This document shows positions 27,124 to 34,386 of a stretch of 42,837 nucleotides of DNA, piece after piece; position 1 is the first letter of the stretch; the number at the start of each line of letters is the position of its first letter. A program made the translations under genes and the position numbers. Below the pieces are notes generated by a model that made no database searches, had not been told where the DNA came from, and worked only from the letters and a program-made list of their open reading frames with translations. This DNA is from JAVVHE01 sp038238915 (lineage in GTDB: Bacteria > Pseudomonadota > Alphaproteobacteria > Sphingomonadales > Sphingomonadaceae): NCBI GenBank assembly GCA_038238915.1, contig JBBSFH010000023.1, forward strand, positions 1 through 42,837, read 5' to 3'.

Positions 27124-27865
27124 TGCCGCGCCACGTGCGCACCTCCTGCGCGCTGTAGGCAGGCCGCGTCAGCAGATTGCGCACCGTGCGTCTGGAAGAT
27201 TCGACGCGCGCCGGAACCCGGTAATAGCCTGTCGGCACCAGCGCCGCATCGAGCTGACCGATCAGGCCTTCCAGCTCCGCCATCGGCGCAGGGCCGGCAT
27301 AATTGTCGATCGCGCGCTCGGGCCCGCGCCCGCGCGCCCATTCGTACGCGCACACCAGCACCGCCTGCGCGAGGTTGAGGCTGCCAAAATCGGGGTTGAC
27401 CGGCACCGTCACGATCGCGTGCGCCACCGCGACATCGTTGGTTTCAAGGCCCGATCGCTCGGGGCCGAACATCAGCGCGGTCAATCCCGGCCGCGCAGCG
27501 CTCTCGGCGGCGGCTGCGGCCGGCGTTACGACGGGCTTGGTCATGCCGCGCGGGCGCACCGTGGTCGCGTACAGATAGCGCACATCGGCCACTGCCTCGG
27601 CGATGCTCGCGAACACGCGCGCGTCTCGCAGCACCCCGTCCGCGCCGCTCGCCGCAGGGCCAGCGGCGGGGTTGGGCCAGCCATCGCGCGGGGCGACCAG
27701 CCGAAGATCGGTCAGCCCGAAGTTGAGCATCGCGCGCGCGGCCGCACCGATATTCTCGCCTAGCTGCGGGCGCACGAGGATAATCGCGGGCGAGTTCACC
27801 GCGCGTTCGTAGCCCGGCGGGGCGCTTGGCGGAACGGCGACCACTCTTCCCTCGCGCGGCGTCAC
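27089..27865 (-). CDS. trmJ: tRNA/rRNA methyltransferase, TrmJ family (SPOUT)
   Basis: A 258-residue protein. The N-terminal SPOUT domain has AIILVRPQLGENIGAAARAM, LRLVAPRDGWPN, FGPERSGL (SAM-binding knot) and LNLAQAVLV; a C-terminal helical region ends TKRRRD. TrmJ 2'-O-methylates position 32 of some tRNAs. Two GTG starts are possible, 27865 and 27799; the longer leaves only 20 bases to the divergent DUF3572 gene, so the shorter is plausible. The 3' end overlaps the S9 peptidase gene on the other strand by 35 bases. Confidence 0.92.
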   Translation of the reverse strand: MTPREGRVVAVPPSAPPGYERAVNSPAIILVRPQLGENIGAAARAMLNFGLTDLRLVAPRDGWPNPAAGPAASGADGVLRDARVFASIAEAVADVRYLYATTVRPRGMTKPVVTPAAAAAESAARPGLTALMFGPERSGLETNDVAVAHAIVTVPVNPDFGSLNLAQAVLVCAYEWARGRGPERAIDNYAGPAPMAELEGLIGQLDAALVPTGYYRVPARVESSRRTVRNLLTRPAYSAQEVRTWRGIISALTKRRRD

Positions 27866-27885
27866 CGATTAGACACATATGCGAC

Positions 27886-28173
27886 ATGATAAGCAACGCG
27901 CGCGCCGCCCGCATCGAAGCCGAAACGCTGGCATTGCGCGCGCTGACATTCGTGATCGGCGATGCGCAATTGGGTCCGCGCCTGCTCGACGTGACCGGGC
28001 TCGATGTCGCGACGCTGCGGGGACGCGCGGGCGATCCGGCGCTGCTCGCCGCGACGCTGGCCTTCCTCGAAGCGCATGAGCCAAGCCTGATCGCCTGTTC
28101 TTGCGCGCTTGCGGTCACGCCGCAGACGCTGCTCGACGCGCGCGCGACGCTCGATCCGCGCGCGCGCGATTGA
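27886..28173 (+). CDS. DUF3572 family protein
   Basis: A 95-residue acidic helical protein from ATG 27886. The pattern ALTFVIGDAQLGPRLLDVTG.D...LR.RAGDPALLAATLAFLEAHEPSLIA, ending with the TLLDARATLDP motif, matches DUF3572, a small alphaproteobacterial family of unknown function. It lies just upstream of the RidA gene (25 bases), which may be co-transcribed. No membrane segment or catalytic motif is seen. Confidence 0.85.
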   Translation: MISNARAARIEAETLALRALTFVIGDAQLGPRLLDVTGLDVATLRGRAGDPALLAATLAFLEAHEPSLIACSCALAVTPQTLLDARATLDPRARD

Positions 28174-28198
28174 TCTTTCAACTCCGGAGAAGACACCG

Positions 28199-28657
28199 AT
28201 GTCCGTCCTTGATCGTCTCGCCGCGCTCGGTATCGAGCTGCCCAGCCCCAACCCGCCGGTGGCAAACTATGTCCCGGTGGTTGAAGCGGGGGGCTTCGCT
28301 TACACTTCGGGGCAGGTGCCCTTCGGCGCCGACGGCAGCTATCCCAAGGGGCGTCTGGGCGCGGAGATCGATCTTGCGGGCGGCGAGGCGGCGGCGCGGC
28401 AGTGCGCGCTCAACATCCTCGCCCAACTGAATGCGGCCGGGCTGCTCGAGCGCGTGGCGCGCGTCGTCAAGCTCGGCGTCTTCGTGGCTGCCACGCCTGA
28501 GTACACCGATCATCCCAAGGTGGGGAACGCCGCATCCGATTTGATGGTGCAGGTCTTCGGCGACGCGGGCCGACATGCGCGCTCGGCGGTCGGGGTGGCG
28601 TCGCTGCCGCTGGGCGTGCCGGTGGAGATCGACGCGGTCGTCGCACTTCACCCGTAA
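28199..28657 (+). CDS. RidA (YjgF/YER057c) family protein
   Basis: A 152-residue protein from ATG 28199 with CCGGAGAAG upstream as a ribosome site. The segments GGFAYTSGQVPFGADG, AARQCALNILAQLNAAG, VVKLGVFVAATPEYTDHPKV and GVPVEIDAVVALH match the longer RidA-like subfamily, whose members hydrolyse reactive imine intermediates or serve other roles. The conserved Arg that binds substrate carboxylates in true RidA is not clearly in place, so deaminase activity is uncertain. The 3' end overlaps the next gene's frame by 83 bases. Confidence 0.9.
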   Translation: MSVLDRLAALGIELPSPNPPVANYVPVVEAGGFAYTSGQVPFGADGSYPKGRLGAEIDLAGGEAAARQCALNILAQLNAAGLLERVARVVKLGVFVAATPEYTDHPKVGNAASDLMVQVFGDAGRHARSAVGVASLPLGVPVEIDAVVALHP

Positions 28658-29888
28658 GCCCGCGACCAAACCGCCCCTCCCGCGTTCGGGCGCGCGCGCT
28701 ATATCCGCGATTGACCCTGGCCGGAGTGCCCCGATCATCGCCGACGCTTGCCCCCCGACGATCACCGCACGCCTGATCGAGGCCGCGTCCGAAATCGACG
28801 CCGACGATTGGGATGCGTGCGCGGGGACCGACAATCCCTTCACACGCCACGCCTTCCTGACCGCGATCGAGGAGAGTGGCTCGGCCAGCCCACGCACCGG
28901 TTGGGCAGCGCGCCATATCGTGATCGACGGCGCGGACGACCGCCCCGCTGCGATCCTTCCCGCCTATCTCAAGTCGCACAGCCAGGGCGAGTATGTGTTC
29001 GATCACGCGTGGGCGAATGCGTTCGAGCGCGCGGGTGGCAGCTACTATCCCAAGCTGCAGATCAGCGTGCCCTTCACGCCCGCGACCGGTCCGCGCCTGC
29101 TGCTGCGCGATCCGGCGATGGCACCCGCGCTGCTGCTGGCGGCGGAGACGCTTTGCCGCCAGAACGGGCTATCTTCGGCGCACGCGACTTTCATCGAACC
29201 CGACACACTCGCACCGTTCGAGATCGCGGGCTGGCTGATTCGCGAGGATCAGCAGTTCCACTGGGAAAATGCAGGCTACGCTGATTTCGAACAGTTTCTG
29301 GGCGCGCTCGCCTCGCGCAAGCGCAAGGCGATCCGCAAGGAGCGCGCAGCTGCATTGGAAGATGGCGTCACCATCGAACATCTGACCGGAGCGGACATCA
29401 CCGAGGCACATTGGGACGTGTTCTGGCATTTTTACCAGGATACCGGCGCGCGCAAATGGGGTCAGCCTTATCTCAAGCGCCAGTTCTTCAGCCTGGTGGG
29501 CGAACGGATGGGCGAACGCACGTTGCTGATGTTGGCGAAACGTGGTGGCGATTACATCGCAGGCGCACTCAACTTCATCGGCAGCGAGACGCTCTACGGG
29601 CGGTATTGGGGATGCAGCGAGGACGTGCCGTTCCTGCACTTCGAGCTTTGCTATTATCAGGCGATCGACTGGGCGATCGCGCACGGTCGCCGACGCGTGG
29701 AAGCCGGTGCCCAAGGCAGTCACAAGCTCGCGCGTGGCTATCTGCCCACGATCACACGCTCAGCGCATTTCATCGCGGACGCGGGGCTGCGGCGCGCAAT
29801 CGCCGACTATCTCGATCGCGAGCGCGCGGCGGTCGTGGCCCACGCCGCCGAACTTGCCGCGATGGGACCGTTCCGGCGTGAGGATTGA
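28575..29888 (+). CDS. FemAB-like (DUF482/PF04339) protein; start unclear
   Basis: The homologous region begins at about 28758 (ITARLIEAASEIDADDWDACA) and runs to 29888, about 377 residues. Motifs DDWDACAGTDNPFTRHAFL, FFSLVGERMGERTLLML, GRYWG.S.DVPFLHFELCYYQAIDWAI and GSHKLARGY are those of the PF04339 GNAT/FemAB-like family, predicted to attach amino acids to acceptors. The only ATG/GTG/TTG upstream in frame is ATG 28575, deep inside the RidA gene; no canonical start lies between it and 28758. An ACG at 28758 sits where homologues begin. Its end overlaps the next gene by 11 bases. Confidence 0.85.
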   Translation: MRARRSGWRRCRWACRWRSTRSSHFTRKPATKPPLPRSGARAISAIDPGRSAPIIADACPPTITARLIEAASEIDADDWDACAGTDNPFTRHAFLTAIEESGSASPRTGWAARHIVIDGADDRPAAILPAYLKSHSQGEYVFDHAWANAFERAGGSYYPKLQISVPFTPATGPRLLLRDPAMAPALLLAAETLCRQNGLSSAHATFIEPDTLAPFEIAGWLIREDQQFHWENAGYADFEQFLGALASRKRKAIRKERAAALEDGVTIEHLTGADITEAHWDVFWHFYQDTGARKWGQPYLKRQFFSLVGERMGERTLLMLAKRGGDYIAGALNFIGSETLYGRYWGCSEDVPFLHFELCYYQAIDWAIAHGRRRVEAGAQGSHKLARGYLPTITRSAHFIADAGLRRAIADYLDRERAAVVAHAAELAAMGPFRRED

Positions 29889-30396
29889 GCCACTGCTACC
29901 CAGCGACGCCGCGGCGGCGGATGTCTTGTTCGACGAGGCGTTCGGCGCGGATCGGCGGGCACGCACCGCTTATCGGCTGCGCGCGGGAGCCGAGCCGATC
30001 GCCGAACTCAGCTTGTGCATTCGCAATCCGCATGCACCCGGCAAGCTGGTTGGCGCGCTGCAGTGCTGGCCGATCGCGCTCGAAGACGCGTGGGGCAAAC
30101 GCAGCGCGCTAACGCTGCTCGGTCCCGTTGCGGTGGCGGCGACGCATCGGGGCGAAGGCATCGGTGCGCGCCTGATCCGCGCCTGTATGGACCGTACCGG
30201 TGCGCGCGCGATGCTTCTGATCGGCGATGCGAGCTATTATGGTCGCTTCGGCTTTTCGGCGGCGGATACCGAGCGTTGGCAGTTGCCCGGACCCGTCGAA
30301 CCCGGTCGCCTGCTCGCGCGCGAGACCAGGGGTTTGCCGAGCGCAGGGCGCATCCTGCCGTGTCCGACGAAATGTCTAGTCGACGCGACGTCCTGA
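29878..30396 (+). CDS. GNAT acetyltransferase
   Basis: A 172-residue protein from GTG 29878, overlapping the FemAB-like stop by 11 bases. The acetyl-CoA loop is VAATHRGEGIGARLI (residues about 84-98), followed by GDASYYGRFGF, the YhbS-like GNAT signature. It should acetylate an amine on a small molecule or protein; the substrate is unknown. It is the last gene before the integrative element. Its C-terminal 20 residues look less typical, which could mean that element insertion altered its 3' end. Confidence 0.85.
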   Translation: MRIEPLLPSDAAAADVLFDEAFGADRRARTAYRLRAGAEPIAELSLCIRNPHAPGKLVGALQCWPIALEDAWGKRSALTLLGPVAVAATHRGEGIGARLIRACMDRTGARAMLLIGDASYYGRFGFSAADTERWQLPGPVEPGRLLARETRGLPSAGRILPCPTKCLVDATS

Positions 30397-30550
30397 AGTG
30401 ATAAGGCGGTCCGTTCGGCCTTCCTAGTTACGGCGCGGCGCGACAGCGGCTCACAGCGGTGACTGGTGCCGGGAAAGGCACCAAACGGTCGTTCGCCAGT
30501 GTTCGCTAGTGCCTGTAAACCGTCAGCTTTTGGCGGAAAGCCAACTGCTA

Positions 30551-30617
30551 CCGTCCCCAACTATCCGTTGACGTTCGCCTCCGTCCCCAAATACAGTGGG
30601 GACGGTGTTGGGGACGG
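30551..30617. repeat. Four copies of a TTGGGGACGG-type site upstream of the integrase
   Basis: CCGTCCCCAA occurs at 30551-30560 and 30581-30590; its reverse complement occurs at 30596-30605 (one mismatch, GTGGGGACGG) and 30608-30617. The middle two form a perfect 9-base stem with a 7-base loop. Inverted and direct copies of a 10-base site between the host gene and an integrase gene are what arm-type integrase (or excisionase) binding sites look like. GGTGTTGGGGAC at 30604-30615 recurs exactly at 37241-37252. Confidence 0.65.
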
Positions 30618-30648
30618 ACTCGAACGTCCTACGGAGCGGAGAATAGGC

Positions 30649-31866
30649 ATGGCCAAGCTGACGACTTTAACGGTCAAGAACGCGGTGAGGCCGGGCCGCT
30701 ATGCCGATGGGCAGGGCCTTTCGTTGGTGGTGAAGGCTGATCGGCGGGCGTGGGTGCTCCGCGTCACCCATGACGGCCGGGCGCGCGAGTTCGGACTTGG
30801 CTCCGCCGCTGACGTGACGCTTGGCGAGGCCCGGAAGAAGGCGGATGATCTACGCGACAAGGTGAAAGCGGGCGGCGACCCGCTGGCGGACAAGCGCCGT
30901 GCGAAAGTCCAGCGGATGGAAGCCCGGGAGCGCACCTTCGCCAAGGTGGCGGCGATAGTTCACGGGCTGCAGCGTTTTCGTACCCCGGCGCTATCGGAGC
31001 GGTGGATTGGGAGGCTTCAACGCTTCGCCTTCCCGCATTTCGGCGACGTGCCCGTGGATAAGGTGGACGGGCCGATGGTGCTCGCCGCGCTGGAGCCGAT
31101 CTGGAACGAGAAGCCGGAGACGGCGCGGCGTGTGCGCCAGCTTGTCAGCAAGGTGCTGGCCTATGCCCACGTCAACGGGATGCGTGGACCCTCGCCCGAT
31201 CTGGCGGAGCATACCAAAGCCGCGTTCCCGGCGCATGAAGCCGCCGAACATCACCCGGCGGTGGACTATACCCAAGCGGCTGGCGTGATCGCCAAACTGC
31301 GCGAGGCCCCGGAGACGGTGGGGCGACTGGCGCTGCTATTCACGATCTTTACGGCGGCGCGTTCAAAAGAGACGCGCTGCGCGACGTGGGGGGAAATGGA
31401 CCTCGAAGCCGCCGTGTGGCGCGTCCCGGCCGCGCGCATGAAGAAGAAGCGTGACCATGCGGTGCCCCTCTCCGCGCCAGCGCACGCGATTCTCGAAACA
31501 ATAGCCAAGGCGCGGCGCAGTATGGACCCGGGCGAGGTGGTGTTCCCCGGCGAGCGCGCTGGCCGTCCGCTGTGGGATGTCACGCTTGCCAAGGCGAACA
31601 AGCTCGTCGCGCCCGACACAACAGTTCACGGTTGGCGGAGCACGTTCCGCGATTGGGCGGGCGAGGTGGCGACCTTCCCCATCGACGTGATCGAAGCGTC
31701 GCTCTCGCACGTTGTCGGCAACGCCACGATGCGCGCCTATCAGCGCGGCGACCTGCTGGATAAGCGCCGCGACCTCATGAACGCGTGGGCGGCGTATCTC
31801 GCGCCCACGGCGGCTGGGGAGGGTGTGGTGGACCTCGCTAGCCATCGTGCGAAGCGGGCGGCGTAA
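30649..31866 (+). CDS. P4-type tyrosine integrase
   Basis: A 405-residue protein from ATG 30649, with the N-terminal DUF4102 arm-binding domain (TVKNAVRPGRYADGQGLSL, a SAM-like middle and a C-terminal catalytic domain). Catalytic residues are all present: Arg238 in AARSKETR, His327 and Arg330 in HGWRSTF, His354 in LSHVVG, and Tyr364 in RAYQRGD. This fits the P4/CP4 integrase class. It should insert and excise the element that follows to about 37.25 kb. No tRNA was found beside it. Confidence 0.96.
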   Translation: MAKLTTLTVKNAVRPGRYADGQGLSLVVKADRRAWVLRVTHDGRAREFGLGSAADVTLGEARKKADDLRDKVKAGGDPLADKRRAKVQRMEARERTFAKVAAIVHGLQRFRTPALSERWIGRLQRFAFPHFGDVPVDKVDGPMVLAALEPIWNEKPETARRVRQLVSKVLAYAHVNGMRGPSPDLAEHTKAAFPAHEAAEHHPAVDYTQAAGVIAKLREAPETVGRLALLFTIFTAARSKETRCATWGEMDLEAAVWRVPAARMKKKRDHAVPLSAPAHAILETIAKARRSMDPGEVVFPGERAGRPLWDVTLAKANKLVAPDTTVHGWRSTFRDWAGEVATFPIDVIEASLSHVVGNATMRAYQRGDLLDKRRDLMNAWAAYLAPTAAGEGVVDLASHRAKRAA

Positions 31867-31897
31867 GCCCACGCTCCCGCGATGCGTTCAAAATGGG

Positions 31898-31997
31898 GTG
31901 TTCCCGGTGTTCCACGTGTTCCTAGGCCAATAATAGGCTGAGACGCGCGGGTTCGGCCGGAACACCTCGCCGCGTGTCGCGGTGTTCCACGTGTTCC
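31898..31997. repeat. Left iteron-like cluster (GGAACACNT, 9-base period)
   Basis: Six copies of GGAACAC or its complement. Three on the minus strand in strict 9-base phase (31898-31904, 31907-31913, 31916-31922), one on the plus strand (31959-31965), and two on the minus strand in 9-base phase (31982-31988, 31991-31997). The spacer contains an A/T-rich CCAATAATAG. This 298-base gap after the integrase holds no credible gene. The layout is a mirror image of the cluster at 36150-36260. It resembles iterons recognised by a replication initiator. Confidence 0.75.
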
Positions 31998-32164
31998 GGG
32001 CAGAGCTCGAAGCGGCGCGCGGCTTATCCACCGGAATGAACGCTGGTGTGCTTCCCCGTGCGCCACGTTTCGCTTACGTTCGGGCTTGGGGATAGGCTGG
32101 CCAGCCGACAATTGCGCGCTCCGACGCGCTTCCCCATCCACCATCGGAGCCGCAGGGAGGCAGG

Positions 32165-32635
32165 GTGGGACGTGGCGGAGCACGCGCCGGAGCCGGACGA
32201 AGGCCAGCGCTCGAATGGGATGAGCGGTTTTGGGTTGGCGCGACGTGCGAAGGCTTGTGGAACGATGCAGTTGCAGCGGCCAAGAACGCATCGATCGCTA
32301 ACTTCCGCGACCAAAGCGATCTCGCCGCCATCTACGCCAAGTTAGCGGAAAAAATCCTACCCGATGGCCGCAAGGTGTTCTTGGAATCAGACGACTTCGA
32401 GGCTCACGCCTATGATGTAGAGGAAGAACGGCGAACGCTGGCGCGCATGGCGGATGACGACGAATCGCCGGTCCCAAGGCTGTTTCATGTTCACGTTCCC
32501 CGGCCGATGGGCAAGCGCCAGCCGATCATTGCCGAAGTCGCGGCTCGCGCCAGTGAACGGTATGCAAAGCCCGTATCTCGCCGAATTGTGCGGGAATGCT
32601 GGGAAGAAACGCGCGCGGCTTTGAATTCCGGGTAG
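32165..32635 (+). CDS. Hypothetical protein of the integrative element
   Basis: A 156-residue protein from GTG 32165. It begins GRGGARAGAGRRPALEWDER, a Gly/Ala/Arg-rich opening common in phage and island proteins of this sort (some related to small terminase-like or DNA-binding proteins). The centre is charged (EEERRTLARMADDDES), and the end is RRIVRECWEETRAALNSG. No domain is recognised. It is the first gene after the left iteron cluster, and its position suggests a role in element biology. Confidence 0.65.
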   Translation: MGRGGARAGAGRRPALEWDERFWVGATCEGLWNDAVAAAKNASIANFRDQSDLAAIYAKLAEKILPDGRKVFLESDDFEAHAYDVEEERRTLARMADDDESPVPRLFHVHVPRPMGKRQPIIAEVAARASERYAKPVSRRIVRECWEETRAALNSG

Positions 32636-32684
32636 AGTTTAGAGGGGGCTATTTCGAGGTGCGGTAATCTGGAGTTATCCGCCC

Positions 32685-32921
32685 TTGCCATCCCGGCTGG
32701 GCGCGGACGTGGAGATCCCCGCCGTGCACCAAGAACCCGCTCACAAATTTCCCGAAACGCTAAGCTACACAATTGACGGTGCGATGCGCGCAACCGGGCT
32801 CGGTCGATCAAAGCTCTATCAACTCATGGGTGATGGCACGCTCGCCAAGGTGAAAGTGGGGCGGCGCACGCTGATCCGCGCCGCGTCTATCCGCTCCCTA
32901 ATCGACGGGGAGGGCAATTGA
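32685..32921 (+). CDS. AlpA/excisionase-like HTH protein
   Basis: At most 78 residues; TTG 32685 and GTG 32724 both have a GGAG upstream, so the start is open, with GTG 32724 giving 65 residues. The core SYTIDGAMRATGLGRSKLYQLM, then GTLAKVKVGRRTLI, is a MerR-like winged HTH of the AlpA/helix_17 type. In P4-like elements such proteins regulate excision or integrase expression. The gene lies 3 bases before the next small one. Confidence 0.82.
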   Translation: MPSRLGADVEIPAVHQEPAHKFPETLSYTIDGAMRATGLGRSKLYQLMGDGTLAKVKVGRRTLIRAASIRSLIDGEGN

Positions 32922-32924
32922 GCC

Positions 32925-33110
32925 ATGTCCCAGATACACCGCGACACCGGAGCATTTAGCCGCGAGGCCGGGCGCATTTGCTTGGTGGCGACGCACGCTG
33001 CCAATAACCCGACCATCCTTCGGTATCAACATCTGATCGCGCACCGCGGCGTTCCTGCCGCGCTCGTGCCCGTCATTGCCGCGCTCGTTTGGGCCGTGGG
33101 GCGCGTATGA
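32925..33110 (+). CDS. Small hypothetical protein
   Basis: A 61-residue protein starting MSQIHRDTGAFSREAGRI. The C-terminal half (VPAALVPVIAALVWAVGRV) is hydrophobic and could form one membrane helix. The stop overlaps the following ATG (ATGA at 33107), and the start is 3 bases after the AlpA-like stop, so it is embedded in a coupled run of genes. I do not recognise a family. Confidence 0.6.
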   Translation: MSQIHRDTGAFSREAGRICLVATHAANNPTILRYQHLIAHRGVPAALVPVIAALVWAVGRV

Positions 33111-33481
33111 ACGCGCTCGCTATCCCGGCCGGCGACGCGCGACGTATCGTGGGCGTCGCCGCAAGGCTGCGCTCCGATCATGGTGGCGAGGTGGTCGCGG
33201 CAGCGGCTGCGCTCGCACGGTTGCTGGAACCCTACGGGCTGCGGATCGAAGCGCTAGTGGAACATGCGCTTGCTCCGGCCCAATGCGATAAACACGCCCA
33301 ACAACGCACCGCACCTACACCCTTCGATCACCGCGACGCGGCCGAATGGTGCCTCGAAGCCGATTGCTTCAATGCGGTGGAGCGCAAGTTCCTCGCCGAC
33401 GCCATGTGCCTCGCCCGCCTGTCGGAGAAGCAATCCACATGGCTCGCCAAGCTGATTGGACGGCGGGAGGTGGAGCAATGA
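33107..33481 (+). CDS. Hypothetical protein upstream of the primase
   Basis: A 124-residue protein from ATG 33107. The N-terminal half is Ala/Arg-rich and helical (RRIVGVAARLRSDHGGEVV); the C-terminal half has AAEWCLEADCFNAVERKFLADAMCLARLSEKQ with three cysteines. No known domain is seen. It overlaps both neighbours by 4 bases, so expression is coupled to the Toprim protein that follows. Confidence 0.68.
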   Translation: MNALAIPAGDARRIVGVAARLRSDHGGEVVAAAAALARLLEPYGLRIEALVEHALAPAQCDKHAQQRTAPTPFDHRDAAEWCLEADCFNAVERKFLADAMCLARLSEKQSTWLAKLIGRREVEQ

Positions 33482-34383
33482 GAGCGGATGCAATCATGGG
33501 CTTCCTCGAAGCGATGGCGGCGGCTGGCGTGCGCCCGGTGGACCCTCTCGCCGACAAGCTGGCGGAGGGGGGCATCGTCCGGTTCCGCGCCGATGGCGAC
33601 AAGCCGGGGCGGTTGAACGGGTGGGCAGTGTGCCACTCAGACAAGCGCCCGGCCGGAGCGTTTGGCCATTATCGGCTGGGCGCGCACGGAACGTGGCGGG
33701 CAGATGGTGGAAGCGTGACACGGCGCTGTGCTGGCGCCGATTTCTCGCGCCAACGGGCCGCTAGGAACGCGGAGACGCACACCCGGCACATGGAGGCGCA
33801 AACGGGCGCCATCGCGCTGTGGGAGTCTGCCAGCCCCGCCACGGCGCACCCCTACGCCGACGCCAAGGGGCTATCGCTGGTAGGGCTTCGATCCGATAGC
33901 GGTCGATTGCTGGTGCCCATGCGCGACCTCGCCACGGGGGCGCTGTGGAACGTCCAAGCCATGGCGACGGACGGGTGCAAACGCTTCCTCCCCGGTGCTC
34001 GCACGGCGGGCCTGTGCTGGGGACGTGGCGCACCCGGCGACACGCTCGCGCTATGCGAGGGCATGGCCACGGCGGCGGCTATCCACGCCGCGACCGGGTT
34101 GTGCAGCATCGCCGCGATGACAGCGGGCAACCTGGAAGCGGTGGCCCGTGCAATGCGAACCCGCTGGCCCTGCGCAGCGATCATCGTCTGCGCGGACCTG
34201 GACCCGTTGGGCGAGGCCAAAGCCGCCGACGCGGCACGCGTCGTCGGCGGGCTGGTCGCACGCCCACCCCACCTATCCGGCGCACCCCCGCGCGGCTGGG
34301 ACTTCGATGACGCCTTGCGGGCGAAGGGGCCGGACGCCGTGTGCGCCGCCTTCGCGCAGCCCGCACAACCGATAAGGAATTGA
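33478..34383 (+). CDS. Toprim-domain primase-like protein of the element
   Basis: A 301-residue protein from ATG 33478. The C-terminal half carries a Toprim fold: LALCEGMATAAAI (conserved Glu in the first motif), then IIVCADLDPLGEAKA (the DxD motif as ADLD). The N-terminal part (FRADGDKPGRLNGWAV and FGHYRLG) resembles primase domains of phage-island proteins. It corresponds to the primase half of the P4 alpha protein, while the helicase half is the next gene. It starts 4 bases inside the previous gene and stops 3 bases before the next start. Confidence 0.87.
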   Translation: MRADAIMGFLEAMAAAGVRPVDPLADKLAEGGIVRFRADGDKPGRLNGWAVCHSDKRPAGAFGHYRLGAHGTWRADGGSVTRRCAGADFSRQRAARNAETHTRHMEAQTGAIALWESASPATAHPYADAKGLSLVGLRSDSGRLLVPMRDLATGALWNVQAMATDGCKRFLPGARTAGLCWGRGAPGDTLALCEGMATAAAIHAATGLCSIAAMTAGNLEAVARAMRTRWPCAAIIVCADLDPLGEAKAADAARVVGGLVARPPHLSGAPPRGWDFDDALRAKGPDAVCAAFAQPAQPIRN

Positions 34384-34386
34384 GCC

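Noticed and set aside
30397..30648. tRNA gene as the insertion target
   Set aside because: I looked on both strands for a cloverleaf with a TTCGA-type T-loop and saw none. The target is unknown.
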